Shown here: in pieces, positions 1-9,230 of the stretch
How positions within the stretch are numbered: the stretch's first letter is position 1
Layout: each line of letters begins with the position of its first letter
Source of the DNA: CAVVEQ01 sp963828855
Lineage (GTDB): Bacteria; Chloroflexota; Anaerolineae; Anaerolineales; Anaerolineaceae
Direction of reading: 5' to 3'
Length of the DNA stretch: 64,000 nt
Assembly: GCA_963828855.1 (NCBI GenBank)
Contig: CAWHGB010000008.1
Location: 433,561-497,560 of the forward strand
Translations under genes and position numbers: made by a program
The notes under the pieces: generated by a model
What the model was told of the DNA's origin: nothing
Databases searched by the model: none
The model's input: the letters and a program-made list of their open reading frames with translations, nothing else

Positions 1-127
1 TCAAGAATAATTGTGCGGCAGCATTTAACCCCGCAGCTCCACTCCCCAGGATAATCGTATGGATTTTAATTAAAGGGATTTGAACTTGTCTCCCTTCGAT
101 TTCACAATAATACAGTTCTTCAATCAT
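1..127 (-). CDS. FAD-dependent oxidoreductase, N-terminus only (runs off window)
   Basis: Reading the minus strand from an ATG at 127 gives about 42 residues that continue past the window edge. After a short lead they contain a beta strand followed by GSGAAGLNAA, the dinucleotide-binding GxGxxG fingerprint at the start of flavoproteins of the fumarate reductase/succinate dehydrogenase and L-aspartate oxidase type. FAD binding is therefore well supported. The substrate cannot be judged because the catalytic part lies outside the window. The lead before the Rossmann motif (about 24 residues) is typical of fumarate-reductase-like flavoproteins. Upstream is the long non-coding stretch to 598. Confidence 0.6.
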   Translation of the reverse strand, partial: MIEELYYCEIEGRQVQIPLIKIHTIILGSGAAGLNAAAQLFL

Positions 128-359
128 TTATCTGTGACTCCATTTGTTGTTTTGCTAATTGATTTGGGATTATATCATTGAGGTTTTTGTCTTCGTTGGA
201 ATGTCTACCAGAGAGGAACCACGTAATCAATTATATGAATATTAACATTCTAAAGAATTCGATTTCGCATGCAGGTTGCCTTCCTTCCCTTCACCGCTGG
301 TGCAGTTGTGGTGCAGATGGGGTATAAAGCGGTGGAAAATATGGACAGTATAGACAAAC

Positions 360-420
360 ATACCACCATATATACGACATAATGGACTCTATACCACCAT
401 ATATACGGTATGGACAATTT
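360..420. repeat. Imperfect 31-bp tandem duplication
   Basis: The 17-mer ATACCACCATATATACG occurs at 360-376 and again at 391-407. The sequence after each copy is related (ATAATGGACTCT and TATGGACAATTT), so the unit is about 31 bp repeated twice. A partial third similarity (TATGGACAGTATA) lies just upstream at 340-352. Two units with no fixed spacer are not a CRISPR array. The role is unknown. Confidence 0.7.
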
Positions 421-483
421 GTTAGAGCTCTGGATTTTCCTTCGAATCAGTAGGTTCAGGGTTCAAATCCCTGCGGGGGCGCC
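419..483 (+). pseudogene. tRNA-Arg-like fragment lacking its 5' part
   Basis: A perfect T-arm is visible: stem CAGGG (457-461), loop TTCAAAT, stem CCCTG (469-473). It is followed by a 7-nt acceptor strand CGGGGGC (474-480), a discriminator G and CC. Upstream, TTCGAATCAGTAGGTT fits the 3' half of an anticodon arm with a TCG anticodon, and GTTAGAGC fits the 3' half of a D-arm. The 5' acceptor strand (GCCCCCG expected) and the 5' D-stem are missing, and the anticodon 5' strand does not pair cleanly. It is a broken tRNA, not a functional gene. Such 3' halves are often left by integrase-mediated insertion. Confidence 0.5.
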
Positions 484-598
484 TGCTAAATATTTATTCT
501 GCCTTCGAATCCATATTTAGGGGATGATCTTGGCAGGTTTAGAGTTTGGGTCTCCCCGCCCTTAAAGGGTGCTTCGCGAGGGGCGCTAATAATTCCGT

Positions 599-1285
599 TT
601 ATTTCACCTGAATTTCAACCAACCATTTAACCCAATTTGCGCCATCCATTTTAGGAAACACGGCTCTGATCGGAAAACCATGCAGGATGGGCAGGATCTG
701 TCCGTTGACTTCGTAAGCCAGAAAACTATTTTGATCCAGTGCTTCTTTAAGCGTTACCTTGGTCTGATATCCATCCCCACTGACCAGCACCAATTCATCT
801 GCACCCGCCTGCATTCCAACCAGGTCTAAAATAGTTTTTAAGGGTACTCCCGTCCAACTTGCATTATCCACAAATACACCTGGACAGTTCAATCTGGGAG
901 TGTCTGTCTCAGCCGGCAGGCATCGGATCTGGTCATAAGTGAGCTCCAAAGGTTTATCCACCCTGCCGCTGACTTTCAACCTGTAAGTCTCCGGATCAAT
1001 AATTTGATACTTACCGGTTACATGCAACCCAATGCTCTCGTCCAACGCGTTCCACTCCGGTATTTTTTCCGGAAGTGTCGGAGAAAGGTACTTTGTTGAT
1101 GGGCAATTCGATAAATCCGGGGCTTGTTGGGGCACGCTTGTCGGTAAATGGGCAACCTTCGTTGAAGTTTGAATTGTATTGGAGAATACCGGTGAATTCC
1201 GTGGCGGGGATTGCGAGGGTACAGGTACACACGAAGCCAGCATTAAAAGGGTAATCACACCAATAAATATTTTCTTCATATCCAT
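599..1285 (-). CDS. Lipoprotein with SUOX-type molybdopterin-binding fold
   Basis: The protein has 228 residues. The N-terminus MDMKKIFIGVITLLMLASC is a lipoprotein signal with lipobox LASC (Cys19), so the protein should be anchored outside the membrane. A low-complexity Ser/Pro linker follows. Residues about 88-226 match the oxidoreductase molybdopterin-binding domain of sulfite oxidase and YedY/MsrP-like proteins. RLNCPGV (Cys134, the position of the Mo-ligating cysteine) is followed by WTGVPLKTIL, and the C-terminal half has the family's HGFPIRAVFP and WVKWL segments. Moco binding is inferred, not shown. The gene follows a SulP permease on the same strand and may serve sulfur-oxyanion chemistry. 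The ATG at 1279 is an alternative start, and no strong ribosome site is visible. Confidence 0.75.
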   Translation of the reverse strand: MDMKKIFIGVITLLMLASCVPVPSQSPPRNSPVFSNTIQTSTKVAHLPTSVPQQAPDLSNCPSTKYLSPTLPEKIPEWNALDESIGLHVTGKYQIIDPETYRLKVSGRVDKPLELTYDQIRCLPAETDTPRLNCPGVFVDNASWTGVPLKTILDLVGMQAGADELVLVSGDGYQTKVTLKEALDQNSFLAYEVNGQILPILHGFPIRAVFPKMDGANWVKWLVEIQVK

Positions 1286-1396
1286 AGTATATGCCGAATT
1301 AATCGCTGGAAGAGGGTTGAGCGGTTAACCTTAAATTCAGGAATCGATCATTAATGTTTGATAATCATTGATTCCGAAAATATACTTTGTATTCTT

Positions 1397-3097
1397 TTAG
1401 TCTACCGCTTTTTGATTCGTTAGGGTTACGCCTTCCAGCCAAACCTGGGCATCTTCATATGCTTTGGTTGCAGCCGCCCCCCATTGTCTTTGAGCTACAT
1501 AGATATTTTCCCGTCCGAGCAGGGCTACCAGCCCGGTACGTTCGAGCTGCGAAAGAACAGCCTCGCTCACACCCGCCAACTTCACAATTCCCCCATTCTG
1601 CATGATCATGCGCACGTAACGATCCAGCACACCGATCATGGTGCTGCCAAAATCGTCATACCCACGCAGCACGAAGATCACCACCGCTTCCTTCGCCCTG
1701 TCAGCGACCGGCAGGTTTTCTTCAAAAGTTTTCGCAGCAGCGTAGAACAGGCTGCCATAAGGCTGCAAAACGGTTACCTTGTGGCTGGGTAATTTTTTGG
1801 GTGCGGGGTGCTCGATCGGAAAACCATTCTTGCCAGGAACCAGCTCCACCAGTTTGATCCGGTTTGCCTGATGGATCACAAGGAGCAGGATGGAAATGGC
1901 CACCCCCAGCAATACCGCGAACTGCAGCGGCATGATCAGCGTACCCACAAAGGTGATCAACATAACCACCCTCGGCACCATTCCTGTATTCCAGACTTTC
2001 ATGATCGCAGTTGGATTGATAGTCCGAAAGCCAATCACGATCAATAATCCGGCTAGCGCAGGCATGGCGATCAACTTTACCAAGCCTGCAAAAACCAGAA
2101 TGATTACCGCTATCAGCACGCCCACCAGGAAATTTGCCCAACGGGATTTTGCCCCAGCTTGCACCACAAGCGCGGTTCCCGATAGCGACCCGCCGGAAGG
2201 CATTCCCTGGAAGAAACTGGTCGCCATGTTCGCCATCCCCTGCCCGAAAAAATCTCCCGAAGGATCGGGGAATTTCCCATCAGGGTTGGGATACCCCTGG
2301 CTGATTCCCGCGCCTTGCACCAGACCAATCACGCTCAGCGCGAAAGCAGGGATGATCAAGGGCACAATTAATGAAAATTGGGGGAGATGAAAAGCTGGCA
2401 AAGCATTCGGTACGTCGGTGACATCCCCGACCAGGATCACTCTACTGAACGCCGGCAACGCTGCGATCATGGATGCGATCACCATCGGTAAAATGAGCGA
2501 GAATTTTTCCAAACTTTTTATTCGGCTGAACAGGACGATTAAGCCAATAGTGACCAGTCCGACGATCAATGTTGGAAGCACGATTTGGTTGATATTAAAT
2601 AGCGTGTCAATGGCTCGAACCACCCGGTTCGAAAAAGCGCTTCTGTAACCAGTGAAATCCTCCAGCTGACCCAAAATGATCAAAACTGCCACACCATTCA
2701 GGAACCCGGTCATTACAGAATAAGGTACGAACCTTACCAAAAATCCCATCTTAAATAAACCCAGAAGGATCTGAATAACTCCGACCATGAAGGCAAGTAC
2801 AAACACCGCCTGCAATTTCTCATCCCCAGAATAGCCAGCCAGCGAACTACCCACAGCCAGGGAAAGCGCGCTGGTGGTCGAGATGTGCATGAATACCGAG
2901 CTGCTAAATAGCGCTCCGATGGGGGTGGCAATGATCATTGTATAAAGACCGGTAAGCGGGTTGATCCCTGCCAGAATAGCTGATGCCATGCTGTCCGGAA
3001 TGCTCGCGACCCCCAGGGTCATAGCGGCGAGGAAATCGCTAGAGATGTTCTTTCGGTCTATGTGCCAACTTTTAATGAGTGATTTGATCATTTCCAT
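1397..3097 (-). CDS. SulP/SLC26-family anion (sulfate) permease
   Basis: This 566-residue protein is an integral membrane anion transporter. The N-terminal region carries the SulP signature (DFLAAMTLGVASIPDSMASA, about 21-40), and 10-12 hydrophobic segments follow up to about residue 410. A cytoplasmic STAS domain occupies roughly 440-550. The length is normal for the family. SulP proteins move sulfate, bicarbonate or other anions, and specificity cannot be read from sequence. The arylsulfatase and SUOX-like genes on the same strand make sulfate plausible. The start may be the ATG at 3097 or 3091; neither has a clear ribosome-binding site. Confidence 0.88.
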   Translation of the reverse strand: MEMIKSLIKSWHIDRKNISSDFLAAMTLGVASIPDSMASAILAGINPLTGLYTMIIATPIGALFSSSVFMHISTTSALSLAVGSSLAGYSGDEKLQAVFVLAFMVGVIQILLGLFKMGFLVRFVPYSVMTGFLNGVAVLIILGQLEDFTGYRSAFSNRVVRAIDTLFNINQIVLPTLIVGLVTIGLIVLFSRIKSLEKFSLILPMVIASMIAALPAFSRVILVGDVTDVPNALPAFHLPQFSLIVPLIIPAFALSVIGLVQGAGISQGYPNPDGKFPDPSGDFFGQGMANMATSFFQGMPSGGSLSGTALVVQAGAKSRWANFLVGVLIAVIILVFAGLVKLIAMPALAGLLIVIGFRTINPTAIMKVWNTGMVPRVVMLITFVGTLIMPLQFAVLLGVAISILLLVIHQANRIKLVELVPGKNGFPIEHPAPKKLPSHKVTVLQPYGSLFYAAAKTFEENLPVADRAKEAVVIFVLRGYDDFGSTMIGVLDRYVRMIMQNGGIVKLAGVSEAVLSQLERTGLVALLGRENIYVAQRQWGAAATKAYEDAQVWLEGVTLTNQKAVD

Positions 3098-3220
3098 AGT
3101 ATTTTCAATTATAAGGTTCTTTCGACTTCATTTATGGTTTCGTTCTGCCTGTTGATCTTCTTTTGAGATCACATTTCAGTCAAATTCCGAAGGCGATTAT
3201 AAGAAGAAATTGGAAAATTC

Positions 3221-4511
3221 CTAATCCGAGCCATTCATCCTGAAGATGACCTGGTCGTAAAGGGAAAGCATCTCAAAGAAATTTCGAATCGCATTGATCT
3301 CACCTGCTCCCGGTTCTTTCCCGGAAGGGATTGAATCTGCAATAATTCCCCGAATGGTTCGCTGTCCGTCTATCAAATCCACCATCCGCATTTGAAGGTC
3401 ATCAACCGGGAAAATTAAATCCGGATCCGTGTGAGCGGTGTTGATCAATATTGCCACACCCGTGGTTGAATTCTTTCCCTGTTTAGTGATCGATTCGGGG
3501 ACTCGAAGTGGGATATATTCCAGCCATCCCCCACGATCGAAATCCGGTAAATGGTACCCGAGGGGGTAGTCATCCCGACAGGCGATTAAATTATGACGCA
3601 GCATGGTTCCGCGGAACAATTCCATCTGCGCATATTGTTCAGCGATATCCAGATTCTGTAGCCGGCTGGCATGCGGGGTGCCCGCGATACTTCCGCATCT
3701 AGGGGAATACGAGGCCTGGCGAACCCAGCGGCCAAATCGCAGACCGGCATTGGATAACAAATCAAAAAGCTGTGGGACGGAATATGCCCGGTCCCGGGGA
3801 TTCAGGAGCGCATCCGCCAGGGCATCCTTGCGTTGGAAATCGGGAGATTCACCCAGAAGCCAGGCGAGCGGATGGCTAATCGGTAATGCTAGTGAGCGTT
3901 GCAGCCAAATCGCGGATCTCCCGGTCAGTAGTACCGATTCCAAGGCGGTGGCAATACTCCTGCATCAGGTACACACCGGCTCTGCCGTATGGCGCATAGA
4001 CCATTAGATTTAATGCGCCGTCCACCTTCAAAACCTCCCTCAGGGAACGCAAGCCGCTTTCCGGATCTACCAGGTGGTGAAGTACTCCGGTGCAAACGAT
4101 CTTGTCGAAGGTCAACCCTAAACTCGAAACCTGCTCAAGGGGAATCTGGTGCACTTCCAGGTTTTTTAAGTTGTATTTCAGCTTCAGTTCCCGGGTGTGC
4201 TCGATGCTGGACAGGCTAAAGTCGATTCCAACAACGTGGGAATTTGGCTCGCGCAAGGCATATTTTGCCGCCTGCGATGTGCCGCACCCTGCCACCAGGA
4301 TTTCGATATTTTCCCGGTAAGGTTTATCCGGCCAGAATAGGTGATAATCTGCCCTGCGCCTGGTTTCATCCTGCCATCTGCAGCGGTAATCCTCCAGGTT
4401 ATTAACAGGCGGCGGATAAGGATGCGAGTTGTAAAAATCGCGCACCTTATCCGCCTTGGAATTCGAAACTGCGCCGGATTTTCGCCGATGGCTCATGTAC
4501 TGGATGGACAA
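3221..4511 (-). CDS. Class I SAM-dependent methyltransferase, frameshifted
   Basis: Two overlapping reading frames make one protein of about 425 residues. The N-terminal piece (4511 to 3876) has the SAM-binding motif EILVAGCGTSQ (residues 70-80), the acidic GIDFS strand and a CTGVLHHL motif. The C-terminal piece (to 3221) continues in another frame from about 3890-3900 with a region seen in large uncharacterised methyltransferases. A single-base indel explains the break. ATG at 4496 is a better start than the TTG at 4511. Substrate is unknown. It lies 80 bp after the sulfatase on the same strand, so cotranscription is likely. A small-molecule or peptide substrate is as likely as any. Confidence 0.75.
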
Positions 4512-4576
4512 TCGAACATTTTCCGCTCCACCAAGCGAAAATCCGGGTTAAAGGTTTTTCCCTGGAAACACATGTT

Positions 4577-6118
4577 TTACACCATGTGCCCGATGCTTTC
4601 CTCCATCTTCGCCAGTACCTGATCGACGGTGAAACTGGCAGGTTTCATTCTTGGCGGAAATTCCTTAAAGGTTTCCAGAAATTGGCGAACCAGGAATTGC
4701 GCGGCATAGGTGATATAGGCATGGTCGATCATCCAATCGAAATATGTGTTGGAGGTGATGTCCGCCCGTTCGAAGGGATCTGTTCGTAAATTAAAGATCT
4801 TGGGTATCCTGAGGAATGTGAAAGGTTCCATCCAAATGGCAACCGTGCCCTGCATACGTTGCTCGGCAAATACGACTTTCCAGTTGTCATAACGTAAACC
4901 AACCAGGTCTCCATCATCGGAGAAATAGATCATCCCGGGGCGCGGACCCTTCGGTTCACTGCCGGTAAAGTAGGGCAGGAAGTTATAACCATCGATGTGC
5001 ACCTTGAATTTTTTATCCCCTGCCTTGTAACCGGCCTTCAGCTTCGTCAGATATTTCCGGATCCCCAGCGGCAGCCAGAAACGTGGGCAGCCAATCGTTG
5101 TGGCTTATTATCTCGTTAGATACCGTACCAGCCTCGATTTTCCCGGCCAGCGGATCAGCTCAGGGACACGGAAGGCGCCTTCCCAGTTGGAATTCTTCTC
5201 GTTGCGGAAGGGGGTCATGGCGGCATCCGGCCAGGAGTTTATGTGCGGGCCATTATCCGTTGAATAGACCACGATGGTATCTTCGGTGATTCCCAGTTCG
5301 TCCAGCAGATCCAGCATCTGGCCGACGTGTTTATCGTGTTCCACCATGACATCGTGATAAAACGACTGCCAGCGTCCCGCCTGGCCAAGGATCTCCTTGG
5401 GTGGGTGGACACGGAAGTGCATCCAGGTGGTGTTGAGCCAGACAAAGAATGGCTTTTCATCAGAATGAGCTTTTTTGATGAATTTCTTGGCGCTATCCAG
5501 GAATTCAAGGTCGCAGGTTTCCATGCGCTTGCGGGTTAGTGGACCAGTATCCTCGATTTTTTGCTTGCCCACCCTACCCCAACGAGGATGCTCAGTGGGG
5601 TCATCCTCCTCGGTCGCCCAGGAGTGGATCACACCGCGCGGGCCAAAGATCTTCTTGAAATTCGGGAAATCGGCTTCCGGCGGATAATCCACGTTTTCCG
5701 GTTCTTCCTCGGCGTTTAGATGATACAGGTTGCCGAAGAACTCGTCAAAACCATGCGCGGTGGGGAGGTACTTGTTCTTATCCCCAAAATGATTCTTACC
5801 AAATTGCCCGGTGGCGTACCCGAGCGGTTTGAGGAGCTCCGCTATGGTGGCATCCTCTGCCTGCAGCCCAATATCCGAACCAGGCATACCGACCTTGGTC
5901 ATTCCGGTCCTGTATGGGTTCTGCCCGGTAATGAATGCCGCCCGCCCGGCGGTGCAGCTTTGCTGACCGTAGGAATCGGTGAAGCGCATTCCTTCATTCG
6001 CAATGCGGTCGATGTTCGGTGTTCTGTAACCCATCAATCCATCGCTGTAGCAGCTCAGGTTGGTGATCCCAACGTCATCCCCCCAGATCACAAGTATATT
6101 TGGTTTTCCGTTTGGCAT
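4577..6118 (-). CDS. Cys-type arylsulfatase, frameshifted
   Basis: This is a sulfate ester hydrolase of about 510 residues when repaired. The first frame (6118 to 5108) holds the metal-binding NILVIWGDDVG and the sulfatase signature CTAGRAAFITG, with Cys55 as the residue converted to formylglycine. It also has the YSTDNGPH motif. Two indels follow: one in an A-run near 5140 (frame then reads KIEAGTVSNEIISHNDWLPT) and one near 5065. The last frame (to 4577) carries the C-terminal domain VHIDGYNFLPYFTG. The start has a good site, GGAGAGG. The Cys-type motif needs an anaerobic maturase, which is encoded immediately upstream. No signal peptide is seen, so action in the cytoplasm is inferred. Confidence 0.88.
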
Positions 6119-6195
6119 GATTATCCTCTCCTTTTAATGAATAGAACCAATTCTATAAATATTTTACATGCATTTATCTATAAGTAGTATCCGGA

Positions 6196-7586
6196 TTAGG
6201 AAGCGTTATTGCTTTGAATCTGGGAACGGGATTGTGGGCTGGGGATTTCGTTCTTTTTCACCTCCCGGGGTAGAGCCCCATGACAATTTTTGAATTTCTG
6301 CCCGCTTCCGCACGGACATGGGTCCAGGCGGCGAGTGTTCGAAAACGTTTGATCGAGGATCATCATCACCTCCTTCGCATCCCGTCCGCGGCGGATGATC
6401 CCGGCCATCAGCTTCATCGGAAATCCTACATGAGTGAAGAATTCCTTATACCCGGCACACAGGTAATTCAAACCCGGTTCACCATCCGGAGAATTCACAA
6501 AACGATTCTTGGGGCACTCCCCATGACAGGCGAATTTCACCTCGCAGTCTCTGCAATAATCCGGCAGGGAATCCCGTTTATCCGTGCCAAATTTTAGCTG
6601 CCGGGGCGAGGCAACCATATTAATTATATGTTCGTTCTGGATATTGCCAAGCAGGTAATCAGGTTCCACGAAATGATCGCAGGAATAGAGATCGCCGTTG
6701 TGTTCAAGGGCGAGCCCGGTGCCGCAGGTTTCATTAAAAACACACATCCCGGAAGAATCCAGTCCCAGCCAGTTTCGCAGCGTCGCTTCAAACGTCTGAA
6801 CAAAAATGCTGCCTACATCGTGCCGCACCCACTCGTCGAATATCGTGCAAAGAAAGCGGCCAAATTGATCGGCAAAACCGACCGTTCTGATACCATGGAA
6901 CCTTTTTGGATAGATGCTGATTGGCCTCCATTCATTCTCTCCACCACGGGAATGAACTGCATCCAGTTGGTTCCAACCTCATCACGAAGAAAACGATAAA
7001 CCTCCAGCGGGTAATCGGCATTCACTCTGTTAACGGCAGTGAGGATGTTGTAATCAACCCCATGTTTTTGAAGTAACTGCAATCCTCGCATCACTCTTTC
7101 AAAGGTCGGATTTCCGCCCTTATCCAGTCGATAAACATCATGGAATTCCCTGGGTCCATCCAGGCTGAGGCCGATCAGGAAATTATGCTCTTTGAAGAAA
7201 GCCGCCCATTCATCATCAATAAGGGTTCCATTCGTTTGCATGGTGTGGAGGAAGCGCATACCCGGCCGTTTATATTTTTCCACCAGATCAATGGAGCGGC
7301 GATAAAAATCGAGCCCCATCAATGTGGGTTCACCCCCCTGCCAGGCGATATTCACGTCGTCGGTCTGGTGGGATTCGATCAATTGACGGATGTACTGCTC
7401 CTGAACTTCCACGCTCATTCTGAAATTGCTGCCGGGGTAAAGGCTTTCCTTATCCAGGAAAAAGCAATAAGCGCAATCCAGGTTGCAGGCAGCCCCGGAA
7501 GGCTTTGCAAGAAGGTGAAATGCAGGAGGGGCATCCCTGGGAATAATTGTCGGGAGAACTGGGGAAGAGATACCTGTTGATTTCAT
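6196..7586 (-). CDS. Anaerobic sulfatase maturase (radical SAM, SPASM, SEC-C tail), frameshifted
   Basis: The enzyme oxidises the sulfatase active-site Cys to formylglycine with radical SAM chemistry. The N-terminal frame (7586 to 6813) has CNLDCAYCFF (Cys34, 38, 41) for the radical-SAM cluster, the maturase motifs AWQGGEPTLMGLDFYRR and QTNGTLIDDEWAAFF, and SLDGPREFHDVYR. Near 6850-6870 the frame shifts. The rest (to 6196) carries the Cys-rich SPASM region (CGTGLALEHNGDLYSCDHFV, CRDCEVKFACHGECPKNRF) for two auxiliary clusters. It ends in a SEC-C zinc motif, DPCPCGSGQKFKNCHG. Its product should act on the arylsulfatase encoded 77 bp downstream. Confidence 0.88.
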
Positions 7587-7821
7587 TTCGTGGCTAATAG
7601 ACTATTTATAATTTCTAACGATATTATGAATTTTATTGACCAATTAGTAAGTTCAATAATAAAGTAATTATTCAATCATTAACGAATGTTATCCCCTTGT
7701 AATTGTATAATCCGCTCCCAACTTGAAATCTTCGTTCTGCGGAAATTGGGTACCAGCAAATCCCACTTATTATCAGAACATTCTTCACCGAAGAGCGATC
7801 TGGATTAACCTTTTATGACTC

Positions 7822-8319
7822 TCACTTTATCTCGATCGCGTTTACCCACCAGGCCCACTTATCCGCGCCATATTCATCCTTCGCCGATTCGGGAAAAACA
7901 AGTTTACTTGGATACCCATTATCCTGGATGAGAAGCTGGCTATTTGCCCAACGAGCCAGCATGATATCCCACCCTTTGGCATCTCCGATGCTCACCGTAT
8001 AGGTTTGCCCATTGGCGTTCGTAAAAACCATATCGGTTGCATCAGGATCCGCCTTAACAATAGTGAGGATGTCCTTTAGTAAAATCCCTTTATAGGTGAT
8101 GTTTTCTTTTATCCAGGGATCACTGTAGGAAGCTGTATTTGAGTGGGTGGCAAAATCCAATTGATGGAGGATGAAGGAATCTCCACGATTGGTGTTCCCG
8201 ATCTTTCCAGTGACGGTCACAACCGCCTCCCCCTGTTTAGGTCGTTTTCCGCAGCCAGCCAATCCAAGGCAACTGACCGCAATGAGTAGTATGACGAAGA
8301 ATTGAAATTTATTTTTCAT
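7822..8319 (-). CDS. Lipoprotein with SUOX-like domain lacking the Mo cysteine
   Basis: The protein has about 165 residues from the ATG at 8319, which gives MKNKFQFFVILLIAV and lipobox LAGC. The upstream extension to 8358 would overlap the phosphatase gene and adds no signal. After the lipobox, residues resemble the small molybdopterin-binding fold: a beta-rich start, then ITYKGILLKDIL (compare WTGVPLKTIL in the lipoprotein at 599-1285) and WAWWVNAIEIK at the end. No cysteine lies at the Mo-ligand position, so metal-cofactor catalysis is doubtful. A binding role is an inference. It follows the HAD gene by 10 bp. Confidence 0.6.
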   Translation of the reverse strand: MKNKFQFFVILLIAVSCLGLAGCGKRPKQGEAVVTVTGKIGNTNRGDSFILHQLDFATHSNTASYSDPWIKENITYKGILLKDILTIVKADPDATDMVFTNANGQTYTVSIGDAKGWDIMLARWANSQLLIQDNGYPSKLVFPESAKDEYGADKWAWWVNAIEIK

Positions 8320-8329
8320 AGTGAACGGA

Positions 8330-9091
8330 TTAAACAACAATATCCTTAACCGAATCAACCACCAATTTCGGTTGGTACGGGAAGGAAGAGATCATCTCCC
8401 GTTTCGTAACCCCGCTGAGCACCAGGATCGTCTCCATCCCGCTTTGCAACCCGGCGACAATGTCCGTATCCATGCGATCCCCGATCATCACAGTTTCTTC
8501 AGAATGACCGCCGATGTAATTCAATGCCAGGCGCATCATGATCGGATTGGGCTTGCCGACAAAAAAGGGGGCGCGCCCGCTGGCGTGTTCGATCAATGCT
8601 GCCATAGCCCCGCACGCGGGGATGATCCCATGTTCGGTGGGACCATTGGGATCGGGATTGGTAGCCAGGAAGTGCGCCCCGGCAGAGATCAACCGGATCG
8701 CGCGGGTTACCTGTTCGATACTGTAGGAATGGGTTTCACCAAGCACCACGTATTCCGGGTTGGTGGAAGTGATCACATACCCGGCATCGTGGATGGCTTC
8801 CGTCAGGCCGCTCTCCCCGATCACGAACGCAGTCCCATTTGATTTCTGACCTTTCAGGAAAAGTGCGGTTGCCATCGCGGAGGAAAAGATTCGGTCTTTT
8901 TCAATCGCCAAGCCAGCAGATTGTAGGCGGTGTGAAAGATCTCCCGGAGTATAGATCGGGTTGTTTGTCAGCACCAGGAAATTCTTGTTTTTTTCCTTAA
9001 GTTTTTCCAAAAATTTATCCGCCCCTGGGATCATCACCTTTCCCGAGACGAGGACACCATCCATATCAATTAAATAATTCCGCTTTTCCAT
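8330..9091 (-). CDS. HAD-IIA family sugar-phosphatase (NagD-like)
   Basis: This 253-residue cytosolic phosphatase belongs to the NagD/4-nitrophenylphosphatase branch of the HAD superfamily. Motif I is DMDG (residues 9-12, with the nucleophile Asp9), motif II is TNN (42-44), motif III Lys lies in FFVGKPNP, and motif IV is MIGDRMDTDI. The large C2-type cap between motifs II and III is present. Substrates in this family are nucleotides, sugar phosphates or p-nitrophenyl phosphate, and the real one cannot be chosen. It is the first gene of a short minus-strand unit with the SUOX-like lipoprotein. Confidence 0.88.
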   Translation of the reverse strand: MEKRNYLIDMDGVLVSGKVMIPGADKFLEKLKEKNKNFLVLTNNPIYTPGDLSHRLQSAGLAIEKDRIFSSAMATALFLKGQKSNGTAFVIGESGLTEAIHDAGYVITSTNPEYVVLGETHSYSIEQVTRAIRLISAGAHFLATNPDPNGPTEHGIIPACGAMAALIEHASGRAPFFVGKPNPIMMRLALNYIGGHSEETVMIGDRMDTDIVAGLQSGMETILVLSGVTKREMISSFPYQPKLVVDSVKDIVV

Positions 9092-9230
9092 TACCCTCTA
9101 CCTTTTTTCAGAGTTAATATTGACTGCCGGGGATTACCCCGCATTCATCTTGATTAAATGCTTGTTTTAGAATATCCTTCAAGTATAACAACGAACCAGA
9201 TCAAGGGAAGATGTTTTCAAGGAGGATTCC

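Larger units (their letters stand above)
128..598. other. Non-coding stretch with repeat and tRNA fragment
   Basis: No convincing gene was found here. The stretch holds a 31-bp tandem repeat (360-420), a tRNA-like fragment (419-483) and a second copy of a 10-bp core, CCTTCGAATC, at 502-511. Near its end is a small palindrome, CCCTTAAAGGG (about 559-569). Base composition changes sharply between the AT-rich first half and the segment after 450. This is what a decayed integration site or recombination scar would look like. Confidence 0.5.

Noticed and set aside
360..407. Possible CRISPR repeats
   Set aside because: Only two units of a 17-bp match with a 14-base gap, no further copies, no cas genes.
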